A stretch of 64,000 nucleotides of DNA, taken from Mortierella alpina. Lineage: Eukaryota > Mortierellomycota > Mortierellomycetes > Mortierellales > Mortierellaceae. The position numbers were made by a program, and so were the translations under genes. This document shows, one piece after another, positions 1 to 11,301 of this stretch. The stretch's first letter is position 1. Each line of letters begins with the position of its first letter. The notes beneath the pieces were generated by a model. That model did no database searches, was not told where the DNA came from, and was given only the letters and a program-made list of their open reading frames with translations. The stretch spans positions 496,001 to 560,000 of the forward strand of contig JANATF010000010.1 of the NCBI GenBank assembly GCA_029449245.1, in the 5' to 3' direction.

Positions 1-971
1 GTATTTTTGCACAGCGCGCAACCTTAAAAAATGGCTTTGGCCCACCGTGCCTGAGTTCCTATGCACCTGCATATGGGCCATTGGAACCATATGGTGCCTA
101 TCATTGGCCGATCAGGGCCGGATCTTGCTAATGCTCGTCGACTAGTACCGAAATACTTATAATGCGATACTGCCGGTACGGTGGGCTTGTCCAAAGCGAG
201 CTCGATCGTCCGAGCTGCTTGCATTGCAATTATAACCAATTTCAAGAATTGTCAAGATTCGCCAGAGCAAAGGTCCCTTCCTACAAATGGCGAACGGGTC
301 GATTCCGCGACTCAGATTGCGAAGATGAGCAAACCAAGAAAACAGTGCCGGGCGTGTTGTAACACACTCGCAGGGCTCGAGAAAAGTGGATGGAATGACC
401 AGACGCCAAAAACTGCAGTAGTAACATCGCCTTTTAAAGCAGGGGTCGGATGCTATTAGAGAGCCCTGGGGCACTCAATGGCCCGCGATGGCAACCTGGT
501 CGTCCGGTTAGCGGCGCCAGGCACTCTGTGCGAACCGCGAGGATTCTCTGGCGCGCTGCATGGTGTTTCTGCAGCATTATATGTATTTTTGCACAGCGCG
601 CAACCTTAAAAAAATGGGCTTTGGCCCACCGTGCCTGAGTTCCTATGCACCTGCATATGGGCCATTGGAACCATATGGTGCCTATCATTGGCCGATCAGG
701 GCCGGATCTTGCTAATGCTCGTCGACTAGTACCGAAATACTTATAATGCGATACTGCCGGTACGGTGGGCTTGTCCAAAGCGAGCTCGATCGTCCGAGCT
801 GCTTGCATTGCAATTATAACCAATTTCAAGAATTGTCAAGATTCGCCAGAGCAAAGGTCCCTTCCTACAAATGGCGAACGGGTCGATTCCGCGACTCAGA
901 TTGCGAAGATGAGCAAACCAAGAAAACAGTGCCGGGCGTGTTGTAACACACTCCCAGGGCTCGAGAAAAGT
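1..971. repeat. Left array of a ~582-bp satellite (inverted orientation)
   Basis: One full unit (about 393-971) and one partial unit (1-392) lie head to tail; the landmark gtatttttgcacagcgcg occurs at 1 and 583. The units are the reverse complement of those at 1569-3453. Short ORFs exist in every frame, but they merely recur with the repeat and carry no recognisable domain, so I treat the array as non-coding. It probably continues beyond the left edge. Confidence 0.9.
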
Positions 972-1140
972 GGTTGGAATAATCAGGTGCCAAAGAACTC
1001 CACGAGTCCAAGTCGTACACCCATAAATATGGTGCAGTTTATACATTGAGAAGGTGTTGTCTATCTAGCGACCGATTAAAAATACATTACTTGGCGACCG
1101 TATTAAATCCTATATGAGCTTTAATCAATCTGGCGACCGA

Positions 1141-1399
1141 TGGACCAGGGCTTTGGGTTGTTGAAGTCGGGAGAGCAACCGGCGGACTGTGAAGGATGAA
1201 GGACTGTAAAACGAACGACCCTAGATATCAATGCCGGAGACGAGACCGCCATTTGATGATAAAGGGCTGACAGCTCTATCAATTATACGGGAGGACGCGA
1301 TCGTCTGGCGCGCTGAATGACGAATGGGTCGACCGCAAGGATGTCATTGTTGTGTCAGACACTTGTGTCACCGTGGTCCTCCTGTGGTGGTGGCAAGGT
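1141..1399. other. Unique core between the inverted arms
   Basis: About 259 bp flanked on both sides by the palindromic end tctggcgaccga / tcggtcgccaga. I see no ORF of note, no transposase motif and no internal symmetry. It may be the core of a foldback or MITE-like element, or simply the join of two opposed arrays. Confidence 0.55.
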
Positions 1400-1568
1400 T
1401 CGGTCGCCAGATTGACTAAAGCTCATATAGGATTTAATACGGTCGCCAAGTATCGTATTTTTAATCGGTCGCCAGATAGACAACACCTTCTCAATGTATA
1501 AACTGCACCATATTTATGGGTGTACGACTTGGACTCGTGGAGTTCTTTGGCACCTGATTATTCCAACC

Positions 1569-3453
1569 ACTTTTCTCGAGCCCTGGGAGTGTGTTACAAC
1601 ACGCCCGGCACTGTTTTCTTGGTTTGCTCATCTTCGCAATCTGAGTCGCGGAATCGACCCGTTCGCCATTTGTAGGAAGGGACCTTTGCTCTGGCGAATC
1701 TTGACAATTCTTGAAATTGGTTATAATTGCAATGCAAGCAGCTCGGACGATCGAGCTCGCTCTGGACAAGCCCACCGTACCGGCAGTATCGCATTATAAG
1801 CATTTCGGCACTAGTCGACGAGCATTAGCAAGATCCGGCCCTGATCGGCCAATGATAGGCACCATATGGTTCCAATGGCCCATATGCAGGTGCATAGGAA
1901 CTCAGGCACGGTGGGCCAAAGCCCATTTTTTAAGGTTGCGCGCTGTGCAAAAATACATATAATACTGCAGAAACACCATGCAGCGCGCCAGTGAATCCTC
2001 GCGGTTCGCACAGAGTGCCTGGCGCCGCTAACCGGACGACCAGGTTGCCATCGCGGGCCATTGAGTGCCCCAGGGCTCTCTAATAGCATCCGACCCCTGC
2101 TTTAAAAGGCGATGTTACTACTGCAGTTTTTGGCGTCTGGTCATTCCATTCACTTTTCTCGAGCCCTGCGAGTGTGTTACAACACGCCCGGCACTGTTTT
2201 CTTGGTTTGTTCATCTTCGCAATCTGAGTTGCGGAATCGACTCGTTCGCCATGTGTAGGGACCTTTGCTCTGGCGAATCTTGACAATTCTTGAAATTGGT
2301 TATAATTGCAATGCAAGCAGCTCGGACGATCGAGCTCGCTCTGGACAAGCCCACCGTGCCGGCAGTATCGGATTATAAGTATTTCGGCACTAGTCGACGA
2401 GCAATAGCAAGATCCGGCTCTGATCGGCCAATGAGAGGCACCATATGGTTCCTATGGCCCATATGCAGGTGCATAGGAACTCAGGCACGGTGGGCCAATG
2501 CCCATTTTTTAAGATTGTGCGCTGTGCAAAAATACATATAATGCTGCAGAAACACCATGCACCGCACCAGAGAATCCTCGCGGTTCGCACAGAGTACCTG
2601 GCGCCGCTAACCGGACGACCAGGTTGCCATCGCGGGCCATTGAGTGCCCCAGGGCTCTCTAATAGCATCCGACCCCTGCTTTAAAAGGCGATGTTACTAC
2701 TGCAGTTTTTGGCGTCTGGTCATTCCATCCACTTTTCTCCAGCCCTGCGAGTGTGTTACAACACGCCCGGCACTGTTTTCTTGGTTTGTTCATCTTCGCA
2801 ATCTAAGTTGCGGAATCGACTCGTTCGCCATTTGTAGGAAGGGACCTTTGCTCTGGCGAATCTTGACAATTCTTGAAATTGGTTATAATTGCAATGCAAG
2901 CAGCTCGGACGATCGAGCTCGCTCTGGACAAGTCCACCGTACCGGCAGTATCGGATTATAAGCATTTCGGCACTAGTCGACAAGCATTAGCAAGATCCGG
3001 CCCTGATCGGCCAATGATAGGCACCATATGGCTCCTATGGCCTATATGCAGGTGCATAGGAACTCAGGCACGGTGGGCCAATGCCCATTTTTTAAGATTG
3101 TGAACTGTGCTAAAATACATATAATGCTGCAGAAACACCATGCAGAGCGCCAGAGAATCCTCGCGGATCGCATAGAGTGCCTGGCGCCGCTAACCGGACG
3201 ACCAGGTTGCCATCGCGGGCCATTGAGTGCCCCAGGGCTCTCTAATAGCATCCGACCCCTGCTTTGAAATGCGATGTTACTACTGCAGTTTTTGGCGTCC
3301 GGTCATTCCATTCGGTTTTCTCGAGCTCTGGGAGTGTGGTACAACACGCCCGGCACTGTTTCTTGGTTCGCTCAACTTCACCATCTGAGTCGCGGAATCG
3401 ACCCCTTCGCCATGCGTATGGAGGGGGATCTTTGCGCTGGCGAATCTTGACGA
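1569..3453. repeat. Right array of the ~582-bp satellite (three full units plus a partial one)
   Basis: Units start near 1569, 2148, 2730 and 3310, judged from the recurring landmark acttttctcgagccctg followed by acaacacgcccggcactg. Spacing is 579-583 bp. The last copy (3310-3453) is truncated and more diverged than the others, as expected at the edge of an array. No coding signal or Pol III promoter boxes were recognised. The units are inverted relative to the array at 1-971. Confidence 0.9.
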
Positions 3454-4426
3454 TTAATTGAAGTGGCTCGGACTCCAATGAATAGCATAAGGCACGTTTT
3501 TGCTTTACCATGCTCTTGGATATGACCCAGAACGCGACGCGTACATATCGCCCTCTCCTGTAACTTTGTGATTGTTAGCTCGTATGCAAGTACGCGATCA
3601 TCATGCATGCCGTGTGCTAATCATCGTCATGGTCAATGAGTAGGTTGACTTTTACTTCCACTTTCGTGACAGTTGCTCTACGTCTCCTGGGACACGGAGA
3701 CATCTACCATCCTTTCTTCGAATTCCATGTGGGAAGGTTATAGGCAGAGCCATTTGTATGTCTTCTTAGATTCCAATTATCGCTGGCTGTTTGGTGCGTC
3801 GGCAGCTCGTCCGCTTGCTGCAATAGATGATGCTAAAGAAACTGACCAGCACTAAGACGCCCTGACTTTTTTCTCCTCTCCTTGACAGTTTATTCATTTC
3901 AGCGGCAGTGGGTACGTGTTCTTTAGTCTGGATGATACCTGCGCCTAGTAATGCACAACTTGTGCTGTTGAACCATCCATTTTCATGGGGTTGGACGTTG
4001 ATACTGAATATCTCAAGAAAACGAAGAGAACGATGAATTTCTGACGAACAAGTGCCAGTAAGGGGCAAACTCCAAGGGAGGTTTAAGATGGCGGGCTAAC
4101 CCTCCTCAAAGCGCGTGTTAGCTCTTTCTGGGGCCTCTACCTTGGGAGACCTATCCCTTCGCCTCCCCCTTTCCCTTTTTTCTATTGCCTCTACTCTTCG
4201 GCTCTCGCCTTGCTCTCTTTCCTATCAAAAACACTCTTAGTCTCACCGTATATAAACTCTCACTGACCCACTCTTTTTGTAGCCTTACACCTCGATCCTC
4301 GTCGCCCGCTTTCTTTGTTCCCCAGTTTGCAACCGTTTGGCGGCACCACTTAGCACACAGTTTTCCCCCTCCCAGCGTTGTCTTTGCCATCGCGTCACTT
4401 TATATCTCTACTTCAAAGTGCTCTCC
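3454..4426. other. Intergenic region between satellite and first gene
   Basis: Only short overlapping ORFs without domain content. The last ~300 bp are pyrimidine-rich on the plus strand and contain a TATA-like element, consistent with the promoter and 5' UTR of the gene that starts at 4427. Confidence 0.6.
4249..4256 (+). promoter_or_regulatory. TATA-like element upstream of the LPMO-like gene
   Basis: TATATAAA about 170 bp before the ATG at 4427, in a pyrimidine-rich context. Inferred from sequence only. Confidence 0.4.
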
Positions 4427-5419
4427 ATGCCTACCTGTCGTTCCCTCAGCTCGTGGTTACTGTGCCTGAGCGTGCTGTTATTTGGCGTCGTGATTCCAAA
4501 ATTGACTTCAGAGGCCCATATAGCCATGTTATATCCAACGCCACGCGGAGGTTTTGGTACCAAGCAGTTTGACTGGCGCATCCACACATTCGTCGGCTAT
4601 AAAGGATTCAAATACCCCTGTGGTGGGTACTCCATGGGGCCCAACACAGGTAAATGCAATGAAGAAAGTGGAATATGCGACTCTGCTTTTCTTCATCACC
4701 TCTAAGGAACTTTGATCCAGAACCCTTACTTTTCTGACATGAACTCGTCTCTCTTCTCTCTTTCTTTGGGTCAATTTTCGACTCTCTTTACCTCCCCGCC
4801 CTACCTCTCCGCTCAACCAACGTCAGACCTCAACGCTGGCCAGCTGATACCAGTCCGTTTCTGGACCTCAGAGATGAGAGATGCAGATCGCTTGCCCAAG
4901 AAATCGATTGAGCAGGCTCGTCACGGAGGAGGCATGTGTGAATTCTCGCTGTCCTACGACGGAGGCAAAAGCTTTCATGTCATTGCCACCTACACGAAGA
5001 CTTGCCCCGATGCAGCCTATGAGTGGCCCGTACGCATCCCCGATAATGTACGTTCCTGCGACGATCCTGGCAAGTGTTTATTCGCTTGGAGCTGGACAGC
5101 TGCTCTGATTTCTCAGTTCTATCACAAGTAAGTCAAAAGAAAGTGATAGTGTGCTCTTGTGTACATGTGTGCATAGTTGTTCCTTCGTGAAGAGGGAAGG
5201 CAAACACTCATACATCTTGTTCTTATTCGTGCCAGTTGTGCGGATGTCACTATTCATGGCAGCGATAACGGCAAAATACCAGAAAAGCCCATCCAGCTCT
5301 ACAACTTCAAGGGCCACAAGCAAAAAGTGACGTTCCCGGGCGATGGTAATTCGCATAGACGCGGTCCTGGGCCGATGGAGAGCGAGGTGAAGACGGCGTC
5401 AAGTCGCAAGTCCATTTGA
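4427..5419 (+). CDS. Secreted LPMO-like (copper histidine-brace) protein
   Basis: Three exons, about 4427-4649, 4827-5127 and 5236-5419, give 235 residues in a continuous frame. The N-terminus is a signal peptide (PTCRSLSSWLLCLSVLLFGV) ending ...TSEA, and cleavage there would expose His as residue 1 of the mature chain (HIAMLYPTPRGG), the hallmark of lytic polysaccharide monooxygenases. A second candidate copper ligand lies in ARHGGGMCEFSLSYDGG, and the C-terminal QFYHNCADV resembles the segment carrying the axial Tyr and a disulfide Cys. Several Cys residues support an extracellular fold. LPMOs cleave chitin, cellulose or other glycans oxidatively; substrate and AA family cannot be decided here. 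A related small secreted copper protein without LPMO activity is possible. The C-terminal tail is basic and looks disordered. Confidence 0.72.
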
Positions 5420-5948
5420 GACCACTTTCGCGCGGGCGCGTTCGGTATCGGGGTCCATTCTCGGTTAAAAGAAAGGTGTTCTCAGGGAGCTCCTTTTCAA
5501 AATCCAAAGAGACTAGTAGAGTCCAGCATCTTCGTATTGTATCGATAGCATGTAACAATCGTTTCCACTAGCACAGTGTCCCTTGGCTAATTAAATCGAG
5601 GAGAAGGGAGGAGGTTGATGACAGACACGAAACAACGAAACATAAATAGTCTGGTGGTTCGTTCGCTAACATGTTCAATTGATAGTTATGGGTTGGTTGT
5701 GGACGGCAAGCCATGCCAAAGCGTGAGAAGTGCTTGCTGAAGGGAGAGTGAGGGAATGAAATGGACGCGAAAAGCAAGTGGCGGCAAAGTGGCAGGGGAG
5801 AAGGCGATCGGAGAAGCGAAGTGCAATCACGCGCCAATTCAATATTTTCGGAAGGCGCGTGTCCGTGGGAGATAAAAAAAACGGTACCTTGTGCATTCAC
5901 TCCATCCGACTTGATCGTTCTCTTTACACGTCCATCCTTCAAATCAAG
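5420..5948. other. Intergenic region
   Basis: Terminator region of the LPMO-like gene and promoter of the isomerase gene. ORFs seen here on both strands have no domain content. No feature is supported. Confidence 0.5.
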
Positions 5949-7084
5949 ATGCAACATTCTAGAGTTACAGGCCTCCTTTCCAGAGCCGCATCCACCACCA
6001 GCAGGCATCTGATGCAAAAGGCATGGATGGGGCCCATCACCCGCCCCGCCGTGATTCGCTCCTTTGCATCCTCAACCACGGCTCGGTCCTCCGTTTCTGT
6101 CTCCAAGTCCGAGAGCTCGCCCGAGGTTGCAATCGTGACACTGCACCAGAGTGCGTTCAGCCACGACACTGCCAAGGCGCTGATCAAGGTAATACGCCTT
6201 GGAGGGGGGTTCGCCTGCTGGAAATGCAGCCCGCACAAAAGAGAAACGTTCAAAGCCAAACTCCTTTTCTCACGACAAATGGTCATTTTCATAGGAGTGG
6301 AAGGCCATGGAGCAGGACCAGACCGTTCGCGCTGCGATGTTGAAGAGTGACCTCAAGTCCATCTTTTGTGCTGGTATTGATTTCAAAGAGTTCATGAAGG
6401 GACCCCAGAGGTATTTTTCGATATGCTGTAGTTCGTCATGGCTGTTCATGCATTTTCTCTGCACAATGCTCACCCTTGTCCTCTCGTTCTGTGATACTGC
6501 TACGTAGCTTTGGCGAGTACTGGAGGACTATCCGCCAGGTATTCGATTTGATCTATTCCTCGCGTCTCAACACTGCAGCAGCGATGCACGGACACAGTCT
6601 CGGACTTGGATGCGTTCTCGGAATGGCTTGTCAGGATCGTTTCATGGTTGGATCGCCTTCAGGACCGTCACCCAAACTTGCCACAATTGGTCTCAATGAG
6701 GTCGCCGTGGGGGTTCCAGTTCCTCATTGGCTTGTCGAATTGTTTGCGTCGATTACATCTCGTCGCCATGCAGAGAGATTTTTGCCCATGGGCCGAATCC
6801 TCTCGGTCAACGAAGCCCTCTCAATTGGACTCGTGGACAAGGCTGACTTTTCAAACCAGGAGCAGATGGACGAGTTTGTGATTAGATACCTGGCTGGACG
6901 ATCCCAGTCTCCCCGAGAGGCCCAGACGGAGACGATGCGTGTGATCAGACGGAACTTTTTGAAGGCGTTCAGGGAGTCGGAGGAGGAGGATGTGCAGACA
7001 ATTACCCGGTACGTTGCGGAGGAGGAGGCTCAGGCAATCCTCAAAGAGCAACTCGCAAAGTTGGCCAACAAGTCCAAGAAGTAG
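5949..7084 (+). CDS. ECI1: Mitochondrial enoyl-CoA delta isomerase (crotonase fold)
   Basis: Three exons, about 5949-6188, 6295-6410 and 6508-7084, encode 310 residues. The first ~45 residues are rich in Arg/Ser/Ala without acids (MQHSRVTGLLSRAASTTSRH), typical of a mitochondrial presequence. Crotonase features follow in order: CAGIDF (oxyanion-hole segment), AAAMHGHSLGLGCVLGMACQ and IGLNEVAVGVPVPHW. The last of these matches the segment of mammalian ECI1 that carries its catalytic Glu, here Glu183. The C-terminal EEDVQTITRYVAEEEAQAI also fits ECI1 better than enoyl-CoA hydratase. It would convert 3-enoyl-CoA to trans-2-enoyl-CoA so that unsaturated fatty acids can enter beta-oxidation. A general hydratase/isomerase annotation is the fallback. 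It reads toward the convergent P5CR gene, 286 bp away. Confidence 0.85.
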
Positions 7085-7370
7085 AAAGCGGTTCTTAAAT
7101 AGAATTGGAAATGACAACGTGATCACTCTGCTCAATGGCTTGCTGTGCTGCAAGGGTCATCCAGAAGATGCACCTCCATGATTGAAGATTTATCTGCCTG
7201 TGCTGGAGTCTTGTAAATCCACCGTGAGTCACCCTTGTACACTCATACACAATCTCAAGTACCCTCTTGTACAACAAAGTAAACACACAAATTCTGCCCA
7301 ACCGGAGAATTATATTACTATATACAAGTTGAAGATCGACAATGGTATCGAGGCAAGAAAAGAGAGGATT
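7085..7370. other. Shared 3' intergenic region of ECI1 and P5CR genes
   Basis: The two genes converge here. The sequence should hold both 3' UTRs and terminators; nothing else is visible. Confidence 0.5.
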
Positions 7371-8336
7371 CTACAGCTTAGCGCCTCCAAGCTCCTTGGC
7401 AAGAGTGCGGCTCCTGGCATCAGCAGCAGCAACGCCCTTCTGGACCAGCTCCCGGAACCCGCCCGCCTCAAAGGTCTTGATAGCCGCATCGGTAGTTCCT
7501 TGGGGCGACGTGACCTTGACCCGCAAGGTCTTGAGATCGTCGCTGCTTTGCTGAGCCATCTTGGCGGCTCCAAGGCAGGTCTGGATGGTCAAGGCTTTGG
7601 CCGTCTCCCGATCCATTCCCAAAGCGACTCCAGCGTCCTCCATGGCCTCCATCATCAAGAAAAAGTATGCAGGTCCCGATCCGGAGATTCCCGTGACAGT
7701 GTCGATCAACGACTCGGTCTCGACCCACGAAATCTGCTTGGAGACGGCGGCCATGAGAGACTCTGCCACTTGGCGGTGCTCAGCTGTTGCCTCTGCAGTT
7801 GCATACAGTCCTGCGGCACCCTCGAGAACCAGCGCGGGGGTGTTGGGCATAACTCTGATGACGGGAGGGATGGTGGCGGCACCGTCGGCCATGAAACGTT
7901 GGATGGCGCCGGTTTCGATCCCTGCAGCGATAGAGATCACCAAAGGCTGGTGAGCACGGAGCGATGGCGCCAGATCGAGCACCACAGATCTCAAGACCTG
8001 GGGCTTGATGGCGAGGATGACGACCTCTGCTGGGGGGAAATCGGTGGAGGCGGCAGTAGGGTTCACCTGGATGGATCCATCGCTGATGAGGGAGGAGACG
8101 GAGGACGACTCTGAGGACGATCCGTAGACGGCGAGCTGGTTGGCGTGAGGACCGGAGAGGGTCTGGAGGCCAGGGTATTTGGATTGGAGGAACTCGCAGC
8201 GGTCCTGGATGGGCTCGGAGACGACGCATTTGGAGAGAGGGTAACCGCAGGCGAGGAGTCCGCCGAGGATGGCCTCTGCCATGTTTCCGCCTCCGATGAA
8301 TGCGAGTCTTGCCTGGTGCTGCTGCTGCTGGGTCAT
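7371..8336 (-). CDS. PRO3: Pyrroline-5-carboxylate reductase
   Basis: A single exon of 321 residues. The N-terminal Rossmann motif is LAFIGGGNMAEAILGG (residues ~10-25). Next come the family segments VVILAIKPQVL, ISIAAGI and IRVMPNTPALV, and the C-terminal signature VTSPQGTTDAAIKTF. The enzyme reduces delta-1-pyrroline-5-carboxylate to proline with NAD(P)H, the last step of proline synthesis. A Ser-rich insertion (SSSESSSVSS) sits between the first beta-alpha units. No targeting signal is obvious, so a cytosolic location is likely. It is transcribed divergently from the gene at 8966 across ~630 bp. Confidence 0.95.
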   Translation of the reverse strand: MTQQQQHQARLAFIGGGNMAEAILGGLLACGYPLSKCVVSEPIQDRCEFLQSKYPGLQTLSGPHANQLAVYGSSSESSSVSSLISDGSIQVNPTAASTDFPPAEVVILAIKPQVLRSVVLDLAPSLRAHQPLVISIAAGIETGAIQRFMADGAATIPPVIRVMPNTPALVLEGAAGLYATAEATAEHRQVAESLMAAVSKQISWVETESLIDTVTGISGSGPAYFFLMMEAMEDAGVALGMDRETAKALTIQTCLGAAKMAQQSSDDLKTLRVKVTSPQGTTDAAIKTFEAGGFRELVQKGVAAADARSRTLAKELGGAKL

Positions 8337-8965
8337 TGTATCTTGCTGGGTGTGGTGGGTCTACTGGGTGCAGATGTGAATGTGTGGATGTGGATGAAAA
8401 AAAGCAGTGGATGAAAGAAGCAGAAACAGAAGGAGCTCTTCTTATACGATAAGGAGCAGATCGAGATAGGCGGTCGAGTGGGGTGTGAGTGGAGACTGAC
8501 TCGTATTGCAGCAAATGGCTGCGGGGTGCGGTCACGTGCAACTGCGACTGCGATAGACTCCTCTTGAGTCTGAGTCGAGGTGGAGGAGCAAGTCCACTCA
8601 TCTCTTGACCCACAGCCCCCCACCCCAGACATCTGTTTTGACCACCGCAGGCCCCATCTGCGCGACTGCATCACCGCACAGGACAGGCAGATCACCGCGA
8701 GCAACCAGGCGCACCCGAGGAGCCTGGCCACTGCTGGACCAGCGCGTGCAGCCATTCCATCCATCCGCCTTTTCTTCGCACGATCCAGCCGAGTAGTTCC
8801 CCCTTGGTACCGTCCGCCAACCTCGCTCTTCCCAATTCCGCTGCATTCGGCCCTTTTGCTCCAATGACTCCACACGCACCCAACCTATTCGCACTCAGCG
8901 CAGGCGTCGGTCCCAGCATCGACCCTGACTCCTCGGTAGTGTACCACAGCAGCAGCGCTGCAGCC
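8337..8965. other. Divergent promoter region between P5CR gene and the gene at 8966
   Basis: ORFs on both strands here are shadows with Arg/Ser-rich low-complexity content. An alternative in-frame ATG for the right-hand gene occurs at 8864. Nothing else is supported. Confidence 0.45.
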
Positions 8966-11137
8966 ATGGTCGACAAGAAGCGTGCTCGGCCACCAGAGGA
9001 GGCCACCCGTGCACGTAAAAAGGTGGCCAGCGAGCTGATGGCGTTCGAGTACGTTAGACCAAACGTTGGCTCTTGTCTACTGTCATTGCTGTCCTCTAGC
9101 ACAGGAACACAAAGTCATTCTAAACCTTCTTGATTTCCTTCATGAAAGGTTCGAGTCGCTCTCACTGAGTGCACCAGCTGTTGCATCTGCACGAACGGAT
9201 CAGGCAGCGACTCGCCGTACAGCACCTGAACAGTCTGCAACAGCCGAACACCAGAGCATTCATAGACAGCAGCAACAGCAACAGGAGCTACAAGGGCATG
9301 CGCGGCAATACCAGCAGTATCACCATCACCCTCAGGCCCACCAGCACCACCATCAACGTAATCAAGGCCACAGCGCGCTCGAAGATCAACGTACTGGAGA
9401 AAGTCATCGCGCTCGAGGACATGGAGCAAGGCCAAGAAGTTTTACTACTTCTACCTCAACGTGCCCAGCCGCATCATCTTCGTCTTCGTCTACGCCTCGC
9501 CCTGGCAGGTCTGACCATGTTGTATCCACGCATATATATACCCACGAGGATCGACTGGAAGTGATGACCCCGGCCACCACGTCATCTGCCTATTCTTCCT
9601 TCTCGCCTCCATCTCCACCAATCTCGCCTTTACCATCGGCGCGGCCTACGAATATGGACGTATCAATGAACATGGACGAAGGCATGGTGGATGGATTTAG
9701 GGCATCGCCGACAAGTTCCGGCAAAGAGGCACCAAAGCCGGCAGGCACACCTGAGATGCATACGCCGAACACCAGAATATTGAACTTGAGGCAACGCAAG
9801 TGGAACAGCGTGCGTAAGGAATGGCAGGAGTGGCACGATGTCCAGGCTACACATGCATCAGATACACCCCTGACTACACGAGTACTGAGTACCAACGCTA
9901 CGACTACAACGAGCGCCAAAGAAAACACAGGTATGCATTTGAAGGTGTGCCATACCTATTATTTTTGTATCTACTTGATCCTGACATGCGATTTTCTATT
10001 TTTGCAGGACCCGAAATTGACACCAGCGCACTGTTTCATGAAACGAACATTATTCAACCCGGTTTCGAGGCTCCAGATAGCAACGCCAAGGAATCCCCGT
10101 TGCACTCTCAGTCGTCTGGTCTTGGCCGTCAACGGTCTCTTAATGAGGCTAGAGGAAAGTTGAAGGTTGAACAACGCCCAGAAAACACGCATGAGGAGCA
10201 GCGGACATCCATTGGAGCCAGAGCGCGCTCCTTTAGCGAGACCCACATCTACCCATTTACTCAACCTCTAAACCACCCACAGCAATTGGATCCATACATT
10301 CTACCAGCCTCCGATCAAGTGGATTTGTCGTCAGAGAGGACTCGCTATTTCTCGACGCAAGCAACGCAGCAGCTTCCGCCACACGGCGGTCCTCATCACC
10401 CTGCGTATAGCCCACAGTCGGCCCATCGCCATCCCGGACACCCGCCCAGGCACCACAGCGACAACATTTACTCTCCTCACGGGGACATGTGGGACAGGAA
10501 CGATGATGGTGAAACAGGGCTGTACCTGAGGCACAGTCAGCAACCGCATGCACAGCTCCGACAGCCTCGACCAGGGCAATTGATGCTGGGCTCTGGAGTA
10601 CCACAACACCACCAACAACAGCATCCGTGGAATACTCTGTCAATGACAGCATTGGATGGCACCATGAATATACCAAGTGATGGATTCTCTAGACCAGCCC
10701 TTGGTTCCTCGCCCACGAATTTGACTGTTGCTGTTGTGTCTATTTCGGCAATGGCTCATATATCCCCGACATCTCCACTGTCGCCGCCCAATTCTCGCCA
10801 CGAAGATGCAACTTCATGGAACCAACAACTACTAAAGTCTCAGAAGGAGTATAGAGAGACCACTGGGGGACCAAGGCTCGGGTTTGGCCCCGCTCATCCA
10901 GTACCTTATGGACAGCACCAACATGCACATCCGCCCCAGCAACACGGTCAGGAGGATGTTTATATGGGCGAAGAGGCCGTGCGACAATTGCCCTCGAGAT
11001 CCTCCTCACCCTCGCCGTGTCTGTCTATGGCTCCAACCGTCACTCGGCCTCTTAGTATCTCCTTTTCTCAACTTGCTGGATCGAACATGCTTGGGCACTT
11101 GGCAGAGCATGAGCATGATGACGATATGGAGCTGTAA
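8966..11137 (+). CDS. Unrecognised Q/H/S/P-rich protein gene; exon model uncertain, possible frameshift
   Basis: I do not recognise a family. The beginning (MVDKKRARPPEEATRARKK, ATG 8966 or in-frame 8864) is basic and could be a nuclear signal. A clear intron lies at about 9931-10007 (gtatgc...tttttgcag). It leads into a long last exon, 10008-11137, rich in Gln, His, Ser and Pro and ending in acidic EHEHDDDMEL; this part is well supported. The middle is problematic. By third-position G/C, 9170-9430 reads best in one frame (KINVLEKVIALEDMEQ), 9431-9508 in a second (AKKFYYFYLNVPSRIIFVFV) and 9549-9930 in a third (Ser/Pro-rich). An intron of only ~40 nt (9509-9548) could explain the second change. 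The change at 9430/9431 has no room for an intron, which suggests a one-base indel, either an assembly error or a broken gene. The 5' splice connecting to the first exon is also unresolved. A transcriptional regulator is possible from composition alone. Confidence 0.55.
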
Positions 11138-11301
11138 GTACGCGACCGTGTATAAATAGAAAAGTCTGTATATAATTCTGAACAAAGGAAGACTATGAGT
11201 AAATGGTAAGGGCGGGTCGCCTATGGAAGCAATATATGAGGAAACATGAGGTTCTAAATAGCAAAAGGCAAAGCGTAGAGGCTAGCTAGCGATCATCCTG
11301 T

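Larger units (their letters stand above)
1..2539. repeat. Large inverted repeat (arms ~1.14 kb) centred near 1270
   Basis: Positions x and 2540-x match on opposite strands from the inner edge (1140 against 1400) to the left edge of the window. For example, the reverse complement of 1491-1775 matches 765-1049 with only one residue difference on translation. The inner parts of the arms (about 972-1140 and 1400-1568) are not part of the satellite unit. They carry several copies of the short motif ggcgacc or its complement ggtcgcc. The spacer 1141-1399 is unique sequence. Confidence 0.88.

Noticed and set aside
1-60. Telomere or contig-end signal at the left edge
   Set aside because: No short G-rich telomeric repeat is present; only satellite is seen.
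434-829. 131-codon ORF repeated in the satellite units
   Set aside because: It recurs only because the DNA recurs, is interrupted in some copies, and similar ORFs exist in other frames; no domain or codon bias supports it.
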